Virus record (IMG/VR): IMGVR_UViG_3300047481_002095
Coordinates: 1 to 57,765 of that record
Reading direction: 5' to 3' (one strand)
Length of the DNA: 57,765 nucleotides
From: a virus
The position numbers and the translations under genes are program-made. Of the stretch, positions 32,859 through 41,513 are shown in pieces; position 1 is the stretch's first letter; each line of letters starts with the position of its first letter. Below the pieces are notes generated by a model. That model was not told the DNA's origin. It saw only the letters and a program-made list of their open reading frames with translations, and made no database searches.

Positions 32859-33408
32859 TTCTGAAGTAATACTAATTGAAACACCATATAAGCCTAGTTT
32901 CGGAGCTTTTGCACGAACACAAAAAATAGATGATAACATTCACAAAGTGGATCATTGGTTTTTTTGCAGGGACTTGTTTCATAATGTTTTGTGGAATTTG
33001 AAATTATTTTTTTATAGCATAAAGGCTAATAAGTGTAATTCAGTATCAGCCTTTATGCAAGAAATAGAAGAAAAGTTAAATGTAAATCCAAGATCGCAAT
33101 TCGGAATTACACAAAACAATAAGATTATGTGGGTCAAGCCAAGTCCATGGTGGACTGCATTTGGAATGAGAAGGTCTCTTTTTACAATATTGTTAAGAGC
33201 GGCTCTGAATTACAGCACATCAAAGAAAAATTTCATGGAAGCTGTAAATTCTGAAAAGTATTTGTCTACAACCACTTATGCTTTTGAAAGGTTCATGTCT
33301 GGCAATACTAAATACGCCGGACACAAAAGAGGATGGTATAAACAGTTTTGCGAAAAGAATTTAAGTCATGAAGAAATTGATAAGCTATTGATAAAACCTA
33401 TCAAGTAG
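32824..33408 (+). CDS. Unknown protein
   Basis: 194 residues from GTG 32824 (GGAG 7 nt upstream), overlapping the previous gene by 35 nt. A hydrophobic-aromatic centre (WFFCRDLFHNVLWNLKLFFY) is followed by a basic region. No family recognised. Confidence 0.65.
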   Translation: MKTKKCKKQAYDSEVILIETPYKPSFGAFARTQKIDDNIHKVDHWFFCRDLFHNVLWNLKLFFYSIKANKCNSVSAFMQEIEEKLNVNPRSQFGITQNNKIMWVKPSPWWTAFGMRRSLFTILLRAALNYSTSKKNFMEAVNSEKYLSTTTYAFERFMSGNTKYAGHKRGWYKQFCEKNLSHEEIDKLLIKPIK

Positions 33409-33477
33409 TGACATATATAATTTAATCTGCATTTCAGAAAATAAATGTATAAAGGATTCATAATATAGAGGTACAAT

Positions 33478-34083
33478 ATGAGCAGCATGATGGATGATAT
33501 CAATAAGTACGCTAAAATTTGGGATAGTGCTTTGGCAAAAGGCATTTTTGATAATGCTCCCAAACCTCCAGCACCAGCAGAACCAGAAGCTAGTGCAGAC
33601 TTTTTTGGGCAACTAAAAACAGGCGAATATGATATTGATGGCCCTCTTCATTTAAATGAAGGTGAGGTAAAGTATTGGGCAGAAATGGCTAAGTCCGCTG
33701 GCATTCGTTCTGCTTATCATATGCCATTGAATGAAGAAAAAGAAATGGACAAGCCAACCATCAAGAAAAGGTCTAACAAACTTGGCAGTACATTTAATCC
33801 TGTTTATCCTAATACAGTTGGCAAAGATCAAGACTTAGGCACACCTGTCAAGGTCACTCAGAATTGGGGTGTGGGTGGCAAAGAGTTGAATGATCTTGAG
33901 GACTTGAAAAAGAGGTTTTACGACTTGGAAGTCAAACTCAGTCAGGCTGGTATTATCAAGGCTGAAAAAGGCAAAAAGAAAAAAGCAGACTCTGAAAGCA
34001 CAATACTAAAAGGAATGGATGACCTTAAAAAGCAAATAGATGAGTTGAGCGACAAGCTCAATGGAAATAATTCAGACGATTGA
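33478..34083 (+). CDS. Unknown, possibly virion-associated protein
   Basis: 201 residues, AGAGG upstream. Pro/Ala-rich section (PKPPAPAEPEASA), then a soluble middle, then a long charged coiled-coil with KGKKKKADSES. The make-up recalls prohead-core or tail-assembly helpers, but no motif proves it. A terminator-like hairpin follows the gene. Confidence 0.65.
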   Translation: MSSMMDDINKYAKIWDSALAKGIFDNAPKPPAPAEPEASADFFGQLKTGEYDIDGPLHLNEGEVKYWAEMAKSAGIRSAYHMPLNEEKEMDKPTIKKRSNKLGSTFNPVYPNTVGKDQDLGTPVKVTQNWGVGGKELNDLEDLKKRFYDLEVKLSQAGIIKAEKGKKKKADSESTILKGMDDLKKQIDELSDKLNGNNSDD

Positions 34084-34100
34084 TGTGCTTTAAAAAATAA

Positions 34101-34139
34101 AATAAAGAACCTTTTTAAAAAAGAGGCTTTTTATTTTTT
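34101..34139 (+). terminator. Intrinsic terminator
   Basis: ATAAAGAACCT pairs with AGGCTTTTTAT (one mismatch, one G-T), an A/T-rich loop extends the stem, and a T-run follows to 34139. Confidence 0.55.
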
Positions 34140-34169
34140 GGTGCATATAATTTCTTAGGGGGAAATTAT

Positions 34170-34700
34170 ATGTCTATGCCATGGAAAGCGAATAATGAAG
34201 TATTTCAACTATTGTCTATTGTAAAGAGCAAGCATCATTCTCCACGATTGGATGATTGTTCTGTAGCTGTGTGTTTCGATGAAACAAAAGCATTTGTTAA
34301 AAACAAATTGAATTTAGGAAAGTTGAATAAGTTTAGTGCTACTGCTAAATTGTGGCAAGTTGAAAAATATGACTTTTGTTTAACAATATCAATTGATTTG
34401 TGGACAGATGTTTTGAAGCCTTCTGACAGGGAAGCATATCTTGATTTAATGCTTACAAGAATTGATATGGAATACATTCCTGAAACAATTGAGGAAAATG
34501 GAAAGAACAAGAAAGTATTGGATGAGTTTGGAAGAATCCAATATAGCAATGTTCCTAAAACAGACAAGGATGGTCATGTCAAGTGGAAGATTGATCCTCT
34601 TGATTTGGAAGTTTTTGCCAAGAATGTTCGTAAATATGGTTTGTGGCAAGAAGATTTGCTTGTTTTGAAAGAAGCTATTCTTGCCGCTGACGGGGGGTAA
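34170..34700 (+). CDS. Unknown protein, perhaps a degenerate phage metallopeptidase-like domain
   Basis: 176 residues. KYDFCLTISIDLWTDVLKPS followed by REAYLDLMLTRID resembles in layout the phage 'putative metallopeptidase' family, where an H-E-x-x-H lies at this point, but no histidines are present here. The family link is weak and the protein would not be an active protease. A TATAAT at 34146-34151 and GGGGG upstream suggest its own transcription start. Confidence 0.6.
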   Translation: MSMPWKANNEVFQLLSIVKSKHHSPRLDDCSVAVCFDETKAFVKNKLNLGKLNKFSATAKLWQVEKYDFCLTISIDLWTDVLKPSDREAYLDLMLTRIDMEYIPETIEENGKNKKVLDEFGRIQYSNVPKTDKDGHVKWKIDPLDLEVFAKNVRKYGLWQEDLLVLKEAILAADGG

Positions 34701-34701
34701 T

Positions 34702-35121
34702 TTGAAAAATTCCAAGATTATTGAACTTACAGTTTTAGGACTATGGCTACTGATAGCCATAGTCTTGTTGTTAAGAACAAAGTCACAAGATGAAGTTATC
34801 AATCCCATCAATAACAATTCAATTGTTGAGGCAAATAAAAATTACGAAATTAAAAAAATAACAGTATTTGATGCAAACACATTTGATATAACATTAAAAG
34901 ATGATCTTTTAAAAAGAATATCTGCTTGCTTGTCTGTTAAGTCTTCTCTTGATTCAAAGAAAAAGATAATTGAATTATTCAATCATGCTCAAAATCCAGT
35001 AGTCTCTCTCAAACAAAAAAATAGTGATGGCAAATGGTTGGTTGAAATATTTTTGGATCATGATGGCAAAAAAGTTCAAATGACAGAATGGTTGAAAAAC
35101 AACAATCTTGTTTATCAGTAA
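34702..35121 (+). CDS. Membrane-anchored protein with SNase-like (OB) domain
   Basis: 139 residues from TTG 34702, chosen for GGGGGG 4 nt upstream. One N-terminal transmembrane helix (LTVLGLWLLIAIVLLL), then KKITVFDANTFDITL and later WLKNNNLVYQ. These match the first strand (V-x-D-G-D-T) and the last segment (Ll..GlA) of thermonuclease-like domains. Active-site Arg/Glu residues are not obvious, so it may only bind ligand. Confidence 0.55.
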   Translation: MKNSKIIELTVLGLWLLIAIVLLLRTKSQDEVINPINNNSIVEANKNYEIKKITVFDANTFDITLKDDLLKRISACLSVKSSLDSKKKIIELFNHAQNPVVSLKQKNSDGKWLVEIFLDHDGKKVQMTEWLKNNNLVYQ

Positions 35122-35133
35122 CTCTATTATCTT

Positions 35134-35319
35134 ATGCAAAATTTCATGATTAGATGCCATAAGTGCAGATGGGCAAGGCTTTCTAGTGGACTAACACCAG
35201 ATTTGGCAGATTTGACTGAAATTAAAAAGTGTCAGACTTGTGGTTCTGTTCGCCAATTCAAGTGTCCAAAGTGCGGTCTTCCTGCTAAAATGACAAGGAT
35301 TAAGAGAAACAATACATGA
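35134..35319 (+). CDS. Double C-x-x-C zinc-ribbon peptide
   Basis: 61 residues with CHKC, CQTC and CPKC pairs, so at least one zinc site. Basic C-terminus (KMTRIKRNN). It overlaps the next start by ATGA. Probably binds nucleic acid or protein; family unknown. Confidence 0.65.
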   Translation: MQNFMIRCHKCRWARLSSGLTPDLADLTEIKKCQTCGSVRQFKCPKCGLPAKMTRIKRNNT

Positions 35320-36485
35320 AGTTTTTTTCGTCATGTAAAAGAAATATGGGAAATGGCGAGTTGCTTGAAAAAGAAGACTTGCTAACTGATCTCAAATTTT
35401 ATGTTCATAAATTCAACAAAAGACCAAGGCCAGAAAACAAAGATAGGATTTTGATAATCAGTTGTTTCTCAGAGTTTGGATGTGAAACAATTGGATTGAT
35501 GTACTGCATACCAAAACTTCTTGCAAGTAATCCCGGTGCTTATGTTATTTGTGTTGGGTGGCATGGAAGAGAATATTTATACAGGCATTTATCTGATGAG
35601 TTTTGGGAAGTAGAAGAAAAGGCCATGCAGTTCAGGGATTGTGCCAATGCATTTTCCAACACATCACGAAATATAAAAAAACTTGAAAAAATGCTTGAAG
35701 CATATGGAAATGTCACACAAGTTTCAAGAATGGGTTATATGTGCGTTGGCAATACCTGTGACATATGCAAGAAATTCTGGTTTGCGGGAGATGTGGTAAT
35801 TTGCCCTAATTGTTATTCACATAGCGTTACAAAAGGCATATTGGCAGATGTTTCATACCATAAAAAGTTTGCAGTCCAAGTGCCGAGGCCTTCAATTAAA
35901 AAACAGGAAATGGCCAAGAAGTATTTGAAAGAAAATTCTGTTGGCATATTTGCAAGGGGTAGAAAGCTTTATGGCCGTAATTTACAACCTGAATTTTATG
36001 TCAAGTTGATAAAGTTTCTTGAAGACAAAGGATACAATCCTATTTGGCTTGGAGAAAAACAAAGCACATTGAAATGTCCTCTTGAACACATCACCGATTT
36101 TAGCAGGATGCCAGAATCAAGAGACTTGGAATTGACTTTGGCATTGATAACAAACTTGAAGTTCACAGTTCAATTCTGGACTGCATCAACAAGGCTTGCA
36201 AGTATGATGGGAGTGCCTTGGATACTTTTTGAAAGTCCAGATCAGATAGTCGGAAATGGTCAGGAAGGAAAGAGAATAGCACTCACAACTGATCAAAATA
36301 AGAAAAAGTTGATATTGGCACACTTTTGTAAAGTTTATGAAAACCATGATATGGCTTTGTCAGTATTGAATGATGGAATAGAACAGATAAAACAAGACAA
36401 TTGGGATGATATAGTGGGAATGGTTGATTTTGAAGATATAGTTGGAAGTATGTTGAAAAAACAAGATGAGTGGAGGGGGATGTGA
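35316..36485 (+). CDS. GT-B glycosyltransferase-like protein (first of a tandem pair)
   Basis: 389 residues. The C-terminal half has the GT9/GT-B look: VGIFARGRKLYGRN, FLEDKGYNPIWLGEK, then LTLALITNLKFTVQFWTAST and MMGVPWILFESPDQ. A zinc ribbon is inserted in the middle (CDIC...CPNC). The next gene has the same plan, so they look like an old duplication. Substrate unknown. Confidence 0.6.
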   Translation: MKFFSSCKRNMGNGELLEKEDLLTDLKFYVHKFNKRPRPENKDRILIISCFSEFGCETIGLMYCIPKLLASNPGAYVICVGWHGREYLYRHLSDEFWEVEEKAMQFRDCANAFSNTSRNIKKLEKMLEAYGNVTQVSRMGYMCVGNTCDICKKFWFAGDVVICPNCYSHSVTKGILADVSYHKKFAVQVPRPSIKKQEMAKKYLKENSVGIFARGRKLYGRNLQPEFYVKLIKFLEDKGYNPIWLGEKQSTLKCPLEHITDFSRMPESRDLELTLALITNLKFTVQFWTASTRLASMMGVPWILFESPDQIVGNGQEGKRIALTTDQNKKKLILAHFCKVYENHDMALSVLNDGIEQIKQDNWDDIVGMVDFEDIVGSMLKKQDEWRGM

Positions 36486-37624
36486 ATTCTGTTGCTGAGT
36501 TTTTAAGAAGGGCATCAGAGAGAAATGGTTTCAACAGAGACTATTTTGAGGAACGCAAGATACCAACTGACTTTACAAATGTTTGTATAATGCCTTTTTT
36601 TGGCGATTTAAGGTCAACAACGATTTTGTCTTCATATTTGTTGCAAAGAATTAGGCAAGAAACAAGAGGCTCCAAGTATTTCATACTTGCATCATGGCCG
36701 GGATTAGGGGGACTATTTCCTTATACTGATGAGTATTGGTCTTTGAATGATGATTCAATAATTAAAAAGTTTTATGAGAACTCTGAGGGACTAAGAAATA
36801 GGTCTGACTTGAACACCATTTATATTCGCAATATGAATGAGTTTTTCAGGGATGTATTGGATGGAAGTGAATTGCAAAAGTATTACAGAAATGGATTCTT
36901 GAACAACTTTTTTGAAAAGTTTACAAATACAAAAAGATTTTTGCCATTCATACCAAGTTCAACGATTATTGGCAAGGAATTCAACAAGTACATGACTATC
37001 AAGTCTGGTTATAAAATCTTCATTCATCCAACTTATTTTTCAAAAGTATGGCAAAATGGAATTAGTGAAAATGTAAGATCAAGCAAAGAATTTTATATTG
37101 AGTTATGCAAGTTTTTGTCTGAAAACAATATGACTCCTGTTGTGTGGCAAAACTTTTTGTCACATGACATATCGGAGGAAGTAAAAGAATACTCAATCAT
37201 TTTGAGAGAAACAGATATTATCAAAGCAATGTCTGCAATGAGGTCTTGCAGTTGTGCTTTGGATACATTCAATGGTATTTCAAGACTTGCTTTAATAGCT
37301 AGGTGTCCTTTCATGTGCATGGATGAAAGGTCTAGGTATTCTGGCACAAGAGAATATGAGATTGATGATTTGAGTGGTCAAAATATTCCTCGTCATTATA
37401 TTTTTTCATTTTCTACTATTTTAACAGAGGGCGATATTTCAATTTGGAACAGGGACACATTTCCAACAATAAAAAATAAGTTGGATAACTTTTTGCCCGA
37501 TCTAAATCGTGATGATTGGCCTACAACTGTGGAATCTAATGAAAATTTACCATATGAAAAGTTTGTGCTGCCACATAAGAAAAAAAAGATAGGCACAAGG
37601 TTCATAAGGGTTCCAAAAGAATAG
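36482..37624 (+). CDS. GT-B glycosyltransferase-like protein (second of the pair)
   Basis: 380 residues from GTG 36482 (GGAGGGGG upstream), overlapping the stop of its sister gene by 4 nt. FIHPTYFSKVW, FLSENNMTPVVWQN, IIKAMSAMRSCSCALDTF and LIARCPFMCMDERSRY follow the order of the previous protein (donor-site half). It lacks the zinc ribbon. Function is inferred only from the fold-like pattern. Confidence 0.55.
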   Translation: MNSVAEFLRRASERNGFNRDYFEERKIPTDFTNVCIMPFFGDLRSTTILSSYLLQRIRQETRGSKYFILASWPGLGGLFPYTDEYWSLNDDSIIKKFYENSEGLRNRSDLNTIYIRNMNEFFRDVLDGSELQKYYRNGFLNNFFEKFTNTKRFLPFIPSSTIIGKEFNKYMTIKSGYKIFIHPTYFSKVWQNGISENVRSSKEFYIELCKFLSENNMTPVVWQNFLSHDISEEVKEYSIILRETDIIKAMSAMRSCSCALDTFNGISRLALIARCPFMCMDERSRYSGTREYEIDDLSGQNIPRHYIFSFSTILTEGDISIWNRDTFPTIKNKLDNFLPDLNRDDWPTTVESNENLPYEKFVLPHKKKKIGTRFIRVPKE

Positions 37625-37636
37625 GACTTATAAAAA

Positions 37637-37921
37637 ATGGCTTGTAAGGTAGAGCTTCGTGATCTTCCCCATAATCCTAGTTGGTATGAAAGGGAAGTAG
37701 CATTTAAGAAAATGTTTACGGCATTCAAAAAGGCAGTTGCCGAAGCTGGCATTCTTCATGAATTCAAGAAAAGGGAATACTACGAAACTCCCGGTGAAGA
37801 AAAGAGAAGAAAAAAGAGAGAATCTGAAAATGTTCGCATGAAGGAAAAGTTGCGTGAAAACTTTCCTGAAAGGCGAAGGGCCAAGAAAGTAGAAAAGAAA
37901 GACAAGAAAAAAGGTGAATAA
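37637..37921 (+). CDS. rpsU: Ribosomal protein bS21-like
   Basis: 94 residues. FKKAVAEAGILHEFKKREYY followed by E-x-P-G-E-KRRKK is the core of bS21 ('F-k-r-x-x-e-k-A-G-i-l-x-e-x-k-r-r-e-x-Y-e-k-P'). The tail is strongly basic. bS21 sits at the mRNA exit side of the 30S subunit near the anti-Shine-Dalgarno. Phage copies are known from huge phages and are thought to favour phage mRNA. It is coupled (TAATG) to the RHH gene. Confidence 0.88.
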   Translation: MACKVELRDLPHNPSWYEREVAFKKMFTAFKKAVAEAGILHEFKKREYYETPGEEKRRKKRESENVRMKEKLRENFPERRRAKKVEKKDKKKGE

Positions 37922-38181
37922 TGCCAACAAAAAAACCAAAGATCATGAGCCTTGCAGTTGACTTGGATATCCAAGATAAAATGAAGGCTGTTGCTAAAAA
38001 GAGAAACATAAGTGTTTCAAAACTTATTCGTGATATGGTCGAAAAAAACCTTCCAAATGTAGATGAGGAAGTTGATATTGTTGTTTTCAAAGTGCCATTT
38101 TCTCAAAAAACAAGTTCAGAAGGTTTGAGAAATTGGCTTTTGCCTCGCATGGAAGCAGTTGTCAAAGCTCTTACAACATGA
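37921..38181 (+). CDS. Ribbon-helix-helix regulator
   Basis: 86 residues. IMSLAVDLDIQDKMKAVAKK followed by RNISVSKLIRDMVEKNL is a typical RHH (MetJ/Arc) fold: strand, helix, turn, helix. The remainder may be a small effector or dimer region. Placed between bS21 and deformylase, it may control this small operon. Confidence 0.7.
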   Translation: MPTKKPKIMSLAVDLDIQDKMKAVAKKRNISVSKLIRDMVEKNLPNVDEEVDIVVFKVPFSQKTSSEGLRNWLLPRMEAVVKALTT

Positions 38182-38675
38182 AATTCAAAGAACCAATAAA
38201 TCTTGTTCCTGTTCAGGATATTCCAAAGGCACAGGATGTGCCTCTTGATAATCTCATGGATATATTCAGGCTTTGTAACAAGTTGGAGGTTATCTGTGAA
38301 AAAAATAATGGAATAGGCTTATCTGCTGTACAGGTAGGAATACCATGGAAATTGTTTATCATCAAAAGAAACAGACATTATGAGTATTATGTAAATTGTG
38401 ATTACGAAGGTAGTGGCGAAAAGCTGAAATCCCTTGAGGGATGCTTGTCAATTAAAAAAGAAAATAATGAATATCGTAGGTTTGAAGTTGAAAGGTATTC
38501 ACTTGTAAAGATTACAGGAAAACAACTAATTGTTTCTGGTACTCCATCACTAATTTTACAAGATGTTAACACAACTGAAAAAGAATTATATTCAATTGTT
38601 TTTCAGCATGAAATAGATCATAGTAGAGACATACTCATTTCAACAATAGGTCGTGAAATTGAAATTTTGGAGTAG
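38178..38675 (+). CDS. def: Peptide deformylase
   Basis: 165 residues from ATG 38178 (ATGA overlap). All three motifs are visible: NGIGLSAVQVG (motif 1), EGCLSI (motif 2, metal Cys) and FQHEIDH (motif 3, H-E-x-x-H). It removes the formyl group from new proteins. Phage deformylases are well known in marine and large phages. The enzyme should be active. Confidence 0.93.
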   Translation: MKFKEPINLVPVQDIPKAQDVPLDNLMDIFRLCNKLEVICEKNNGIGLSAVQVGIPWKLFIIKRNRHYEYYVNCDYEGSGEKLKSLEGCLSIKKENNEYRRFEVERYSLVKITGKQLIVSGTPSLILQDVNTTEKELYSIVFQHEIDHSRDILISTIGREIEILE

Positions 38676-38957
38676 ATGATGCTAAGTCTCAAACAATTAA
38701 AAGATGTTTGTTTGGTAAACAATAACACTTATCGTCGCTGTCGTTATCTTTGCCAAGATGATATAGACCCCCAAAAGTTTTATTGTATGAAAATGTCTGC
38801 AAAAGCTAAAAGTATTGATCATGAAATACAAAGCTATGTTGACTTAATGAAACTAAAAGGCAAAGACCCAACTAGGGATAATTTGCCTCTAGGAGACAAT
38901 TGTCAGGGATATCCTTTGCTAAGGCATCTTGAGCAAGGTTATGATGTCAAAGATTAA
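38676..38957 (+). CDS. Small Cys-containing protein
   Basis: 93 residues; GGAG is 3 nt before ATG 38676 and 6 nt before ATG 38679, so the second is more likely. NTYRRCRYLCQDD and MKMSAKAKSIDHEI are visible. No family recognised. It runs on from the deformylase gene and overlaps the convergent lipoprotein gene by 4 nt. Confidence 0.65.
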   Translation: MMLSLKQLKDVCLVNNNTYRRCRYLCQDDIDPQKFYCMKMSAKAKSIDHEIQSYVDLMKLKGKDPTRDNLPLGDNCQGYPLLRHLEQGYDVKD

Positions 38958-39442
38958 CTTTGCAGTCTTTTTTTAATTAATTCGTAGATTTCTTGTGATG
39001 TCCCTGTTTCAGCAGAAGATTGTATGAGTTCTGATTCCAATTTAGCATTATTGAAACGAGCTATTTCTCTTGCCATAAGTTGGTTAGTTTTTTCGCTTTT
39101 AATCGCTCTGTCTCTATAATAAAATAAAAACATCCCAATCACAACAATAGAAAAAATGAATATGAGAGCGCCATCTCCTTGAATTATTTGGATTCCTGTG
39201 TTCTCATTTCTGGAAACAGCAGCATTAATGTTGAGTAGTCCGCTTTGTATTTCTTTAAGTTTACTGTTTTGTGCAGAAATTTCTTGTCTAACTTGCCCAA
39301 GTTCAACCATAAGCCCATTTTGATTGTTTTTTATATCCTCTATTTTACCATTTTGATTTTGAATTCTTGGTTTGTTAAGAGGATTGAAATTGGCGCATCC
39401 AGTCAAAAATAATAATATGAATAATATGGTGAATTTGTACAT
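38954..39442 (-). CDS. Lipoprotein with coiled coil and internal membrane helix (spanin-like)
   Basis: 162 residues. Signal peptide MYKFTILFILLFLTGC with lipobox L-T-G-C, cleavage before Cys15. Residues about 35-85 are a heptad-rich periplasmic-type coil, 93-110 a transmembrane helix (GALIFIFSIVVIGMFLFYY), and then a 50-residue charged tail. A lipobox plus a later membrane helix is the plan of one-piece spanins, which fuse the two membranes at lysis. The long tail after the helix is not typical, and no lysin gene is beside it. GAGG precedes the start. Confidence 0.6.
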   Translation of the reverse strand: MYKFTILFILLFLTGCANFNPLNKPRIQNQNGKIEDIKNNQNGLMVELGQVRQEISAQNSKLKEIQSGLLNINAAVSRNENTGIQIIQGDGALIFIFSIVVIGMFLFYYRDRAIKSEKTNQLMAREIARFNNAKLESELIQSSAETGTSQEIYELIKKRLQS

Positions 39443-39557
39443 TTTGCCTCAATATATCTATGGTTATCAATAATTTTTTTGTAAAAGGATATGGCACTTA
39501 AAAAGGCTTTTCACTATAGTTGTCTCAGGTACTTATTTTTATGCTGGAGGATTCGGC

Positions 39558-40001
39558 GTGACGAATTCGAGGGTTGAATTTTATGACGATGAATTTGATC
39601 ATGAAGAATCACTTTCCTTGTCAGAAAGTGAAGCAATAGCAGAGGAATTCAAAAACAATGCAAAAGCCTTAGTGCTAAAGCATATTTGTAATTATTTTCA
39701 AAACAAGTCTCTTCACACAGGCGGTAAAATTCCAACACAGATTCTAAAGACTGAGAAAAGAATTTCACTCGTATTAAACTCAGATATGTGTACTGGTATT
39801 GATCGTGCCTATGCAGCATTGGAAAGTTCTTGTCCTTCTGTTGTACAAACAAAAAAAGTTAAAGAACAAATTCCTGTACATTATGAGCAAGTGAAAACTG
39901 TTTTGGATAATATTTGCAAGAGTCGTATTCCTAAGGAATTTGCTGGTGGCATTTTATGTTTGCATCTTGAGTTAGTGGACGGAGTTGTATTTGAGTCGTG
40001 A
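39558..40001 (+). CDS. Unknown protein
   Basis: 147 residues from GTG 39558 with GGAGG 7 nt upstream. Acidic N-terminus (FYDDEFDHEESLSLSESEA), then a mixed alpha/beta chain. A promoter-like TATAGT lies at 39515-39520. No family recognised. Confidence 0.68.
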   Translation: MTNSRVEFYDDEFDHEESLSLSESEAIAEEFKNNAKALVLKHICNYFQNKSLHTGGKIPTQILKTEKRISLVLNSDMCTGIDRAYAALESSCPSVVQTKKVKEQIPVHYEQVKTVLDNICKSRIPKEFAGGILCLHLELVDGVVFES

Positions 40002-40305
40002 CTTAATTTTATTGTCTAGGCACTTTGAGGTATTTCAAGTGCCCAAAGAAAAGAAGTACCTCTTGAAATACTTTGATACGCCCATACAAGAGGCGTTTTT
40101 GAAGTATTTCATGGTTTTTCAAGAATATAAAAATTTTACGGATCACACAGGATTGGCAGTACAACCTCATTATCTTAAAAGTTTGTTTGATAAATTACAG
40201 ATTATTGAAAAAGCACATAAAGAAGCAAAATCGAATTTGGATATGGCTGGTGTCTTGCAAATCGAAAAAGGTAAGTTTAAATTCAATAAACATAGAACTA
40301 AATAG
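39991..40305 (+). CDS. Unknown protein
   Basis: 104 residues from TTG 39991 (GGAG 6 nt upstream), overlapping the previous gene. Helical, aromatic and Lys-rich (KKYLLKYFDTPIQEAFLKYF). No family recognised. Coupled to the gene before and followed 3 nt later by a gene with the capsid leader. Confidence 0.6.
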   Translation: MSRDLILLSRHFEVFQVPKEKKYLLKYFDTPIQEAFLKYFMVFQEYKNFTDHTGLAVQPHYLKSLFDKLQIIEKAHKEAKSNLDMAGVLQIEKGKFKFNKHRTK

Positions 40306-40308
40306 TGC

Positions 40309-40530
40309 ATGGCACTAATATCATTTAAAGATTGGCGAAAAAAAATAGATGAGGCAAGTCCAACCACCCGATTGAGGGCTGGCATCATGATGGGAAATTA
40401 TCCCATGAGTGCTGGAGTTGCTATGTCTCGATCAACTCCTAGTCCTGCTTTTGTTGAAAAAGCTGTTAAAGAATTAGGATCACCAGATAAGCCAAAAAAG
40501 AAAAAAAGAAGAAAGAAAAAAAGAAAATGA
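40309..40530 (+). CDS. Small basic protein with capsid-targeting-like leader
   Basis: 73 residues. MALISFKDWRKKIDEAS: leader (S-F-x-D-W) and I-D-E, a fitting prohead-protease site. After the cut, a short Ser/Pro-rich middle and an extreme basic tail (KKKKRRKKKRK) would remain, suited to bind packaged DNA like an internal head protein. ATGA overlap with the next gene, which also has the leader. Confidence 0.72.
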   Translation: MALISFKDWRKKIDEASPTTRLRAGIMMGNYPMSAGVAMSRSTPSPAFVEKAVKELGSPDKPKKKKRRKKKRK

Positions 40531-41018
40531 TATCATTTGATGAATGGATGCTTCTTAAAGTAAATGAGGCAAAAGGAAAGACTCGTCCTGTTCCTGTTGC
40601 CCACAGAGACATTGAAAAATGGTTAAGGTCATTAGAATTATTGAAGCGTGATTTGGAAGACTTTGAAAAAGCAAAGAAACAAGCTGCACAAAAGTTGGCA
40701 AATATTGTAAAATTTGATCGTAAAAAAGACAAAGAAGAAGAGTCTGATAAGAAGAAAAAGGATGATGATAAATTAGCGAAAAGTGATGAAAAGAAAAAGG
40801 ATAATGATAAACCAGCGAAAAGTGATGAAAAGAAAAAGGATGATGATAAACCAGCGAAAAGTGATGAAAAGAAAAAGGATGATGATAAACCATTGAAAAG
40901 TGATGAAAAGAAAAAACCAGAAAAGAAAGATGATAAAGAAAAAGATTCTGACAAAAACGATAAGAGTCAAATTACAAAAAAGAAAAAAAATAAAAAGACT
41001 GATAAGAAGCCTTTATAG
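40527..41018 (+). CDS. Lys/Asp-repeat protein with capsid-targeting-like leader
   Basis: 163 residues. MISFDEWMLLKVNEAKG: the F-D-E-W leader and V-N-E at the cut position. A coiled segment (LELLKRDLEDFEKAKKQAAQ) is followed by about four units of DDDKPAKSDEKKK and a Lys-rich end. Highly charged repeats fit a DNA-packing or prohead-core protein. It is in tandem with the basic leader protein. Confidence 0.72.
   Translation: MISFDEWMLLKVNEAKGKTRPVPVAHRDIEKWLRSLELLKRDLEDFEKAKKQAAQKLANIVKFDRKKDKEEESDKKKKDDDKLAKSDEKKKDNDKPAKSDEKKKDDDKPAKSDEKKKDDDKPLKSDEKKKPEKKDDKEKDSDKNDKSQITKKKKNKKTDKKPL
40747..40912 (+). repeat. 39-nt in-frame tandem repeat
   Basis: About four copies of a 39-nt unit (AAAGTGATGAAAAGAAAAAG plus 19 nt), each coding 13 residues, with few differences. 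Copy number probably varies by slippage or recombination. Confidence 0.85.
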
Positions 41019-41063
41019 GTTTTTGAGCGCACTTTCTCTTATAATTAAGCAGAGAGGTGTGTT

Positions 41064-41513
41064 ATGAGCGAAACATCACAACAAACAAACGCTGATGACG
41101 CAGCAAAACTACAAAATAAAATAATTAGAGAAGTTCACAATAGTCTTGTTGTGAATATGGTAAATTCTGAAACTTATGTTATTGCCGTTGCTGTTTGCAA
41201 GGATGGCACAAAAAACTTTATAAATCGAATAAGTTGTAAAAAAGGCATACCAATTGAGGGCTACATTTATGACGCACAATCAGATTGTTATTTCATAGAA
41301 TGTAGTGATTATTTACATATTGGAAACATATCTGTTTCATTTGTTGCATCTTCTAAAAGTAGAAATTGTTGGAAAATTAATGTTCCTTTGCCAGAAAATG
41401 TCATAAAAAAGTATTTGTCTGAAACACAAAAGAAAGACCTTAAAAATTTCAAGGCTCATTTCAATAATGATGAATACACAATAAACTACATACAAATGGT
41501 TGCCCCGAATTGA
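41064..41513 (+). CDS. Unknown protein
   Basis: 149 residues; GAGAGGTGTGTT gives the Shine-Dalgarno and TATAAT lies at 41040-41045. Beta-rich centre with several Cys. No family recognised. Its stop overlaps the TTG start of the deaminase-like gene. Confidence 0.7.
   Translation: MSETSQQTNADDAAKLQNKIIREVHNSLVVNMVNSETYVIAVAVCKDGTKNFINRISCKKGIPIEGYIYDAQSDCYFIECSDYLHIGNISVSFVASSKSRNCWKINVPLPENVIKKYLSETQKKDLKNFKAHFNNDEYTINYIQMVAPN

Noticed and set aside
33388-33421. TTGATA and TATAAT before the gene at 33478 as a promoter
   Set aside because: The spacer is 22 nt, too long for a normal sigma70 promoter.
39541-39561. Seven-codon frame (ATG...GCG TGA) ending in the GTG start of the next gene
   Set aside because: Could be a leader peptide, but it has no ribosome site and such short frames are common by chance.
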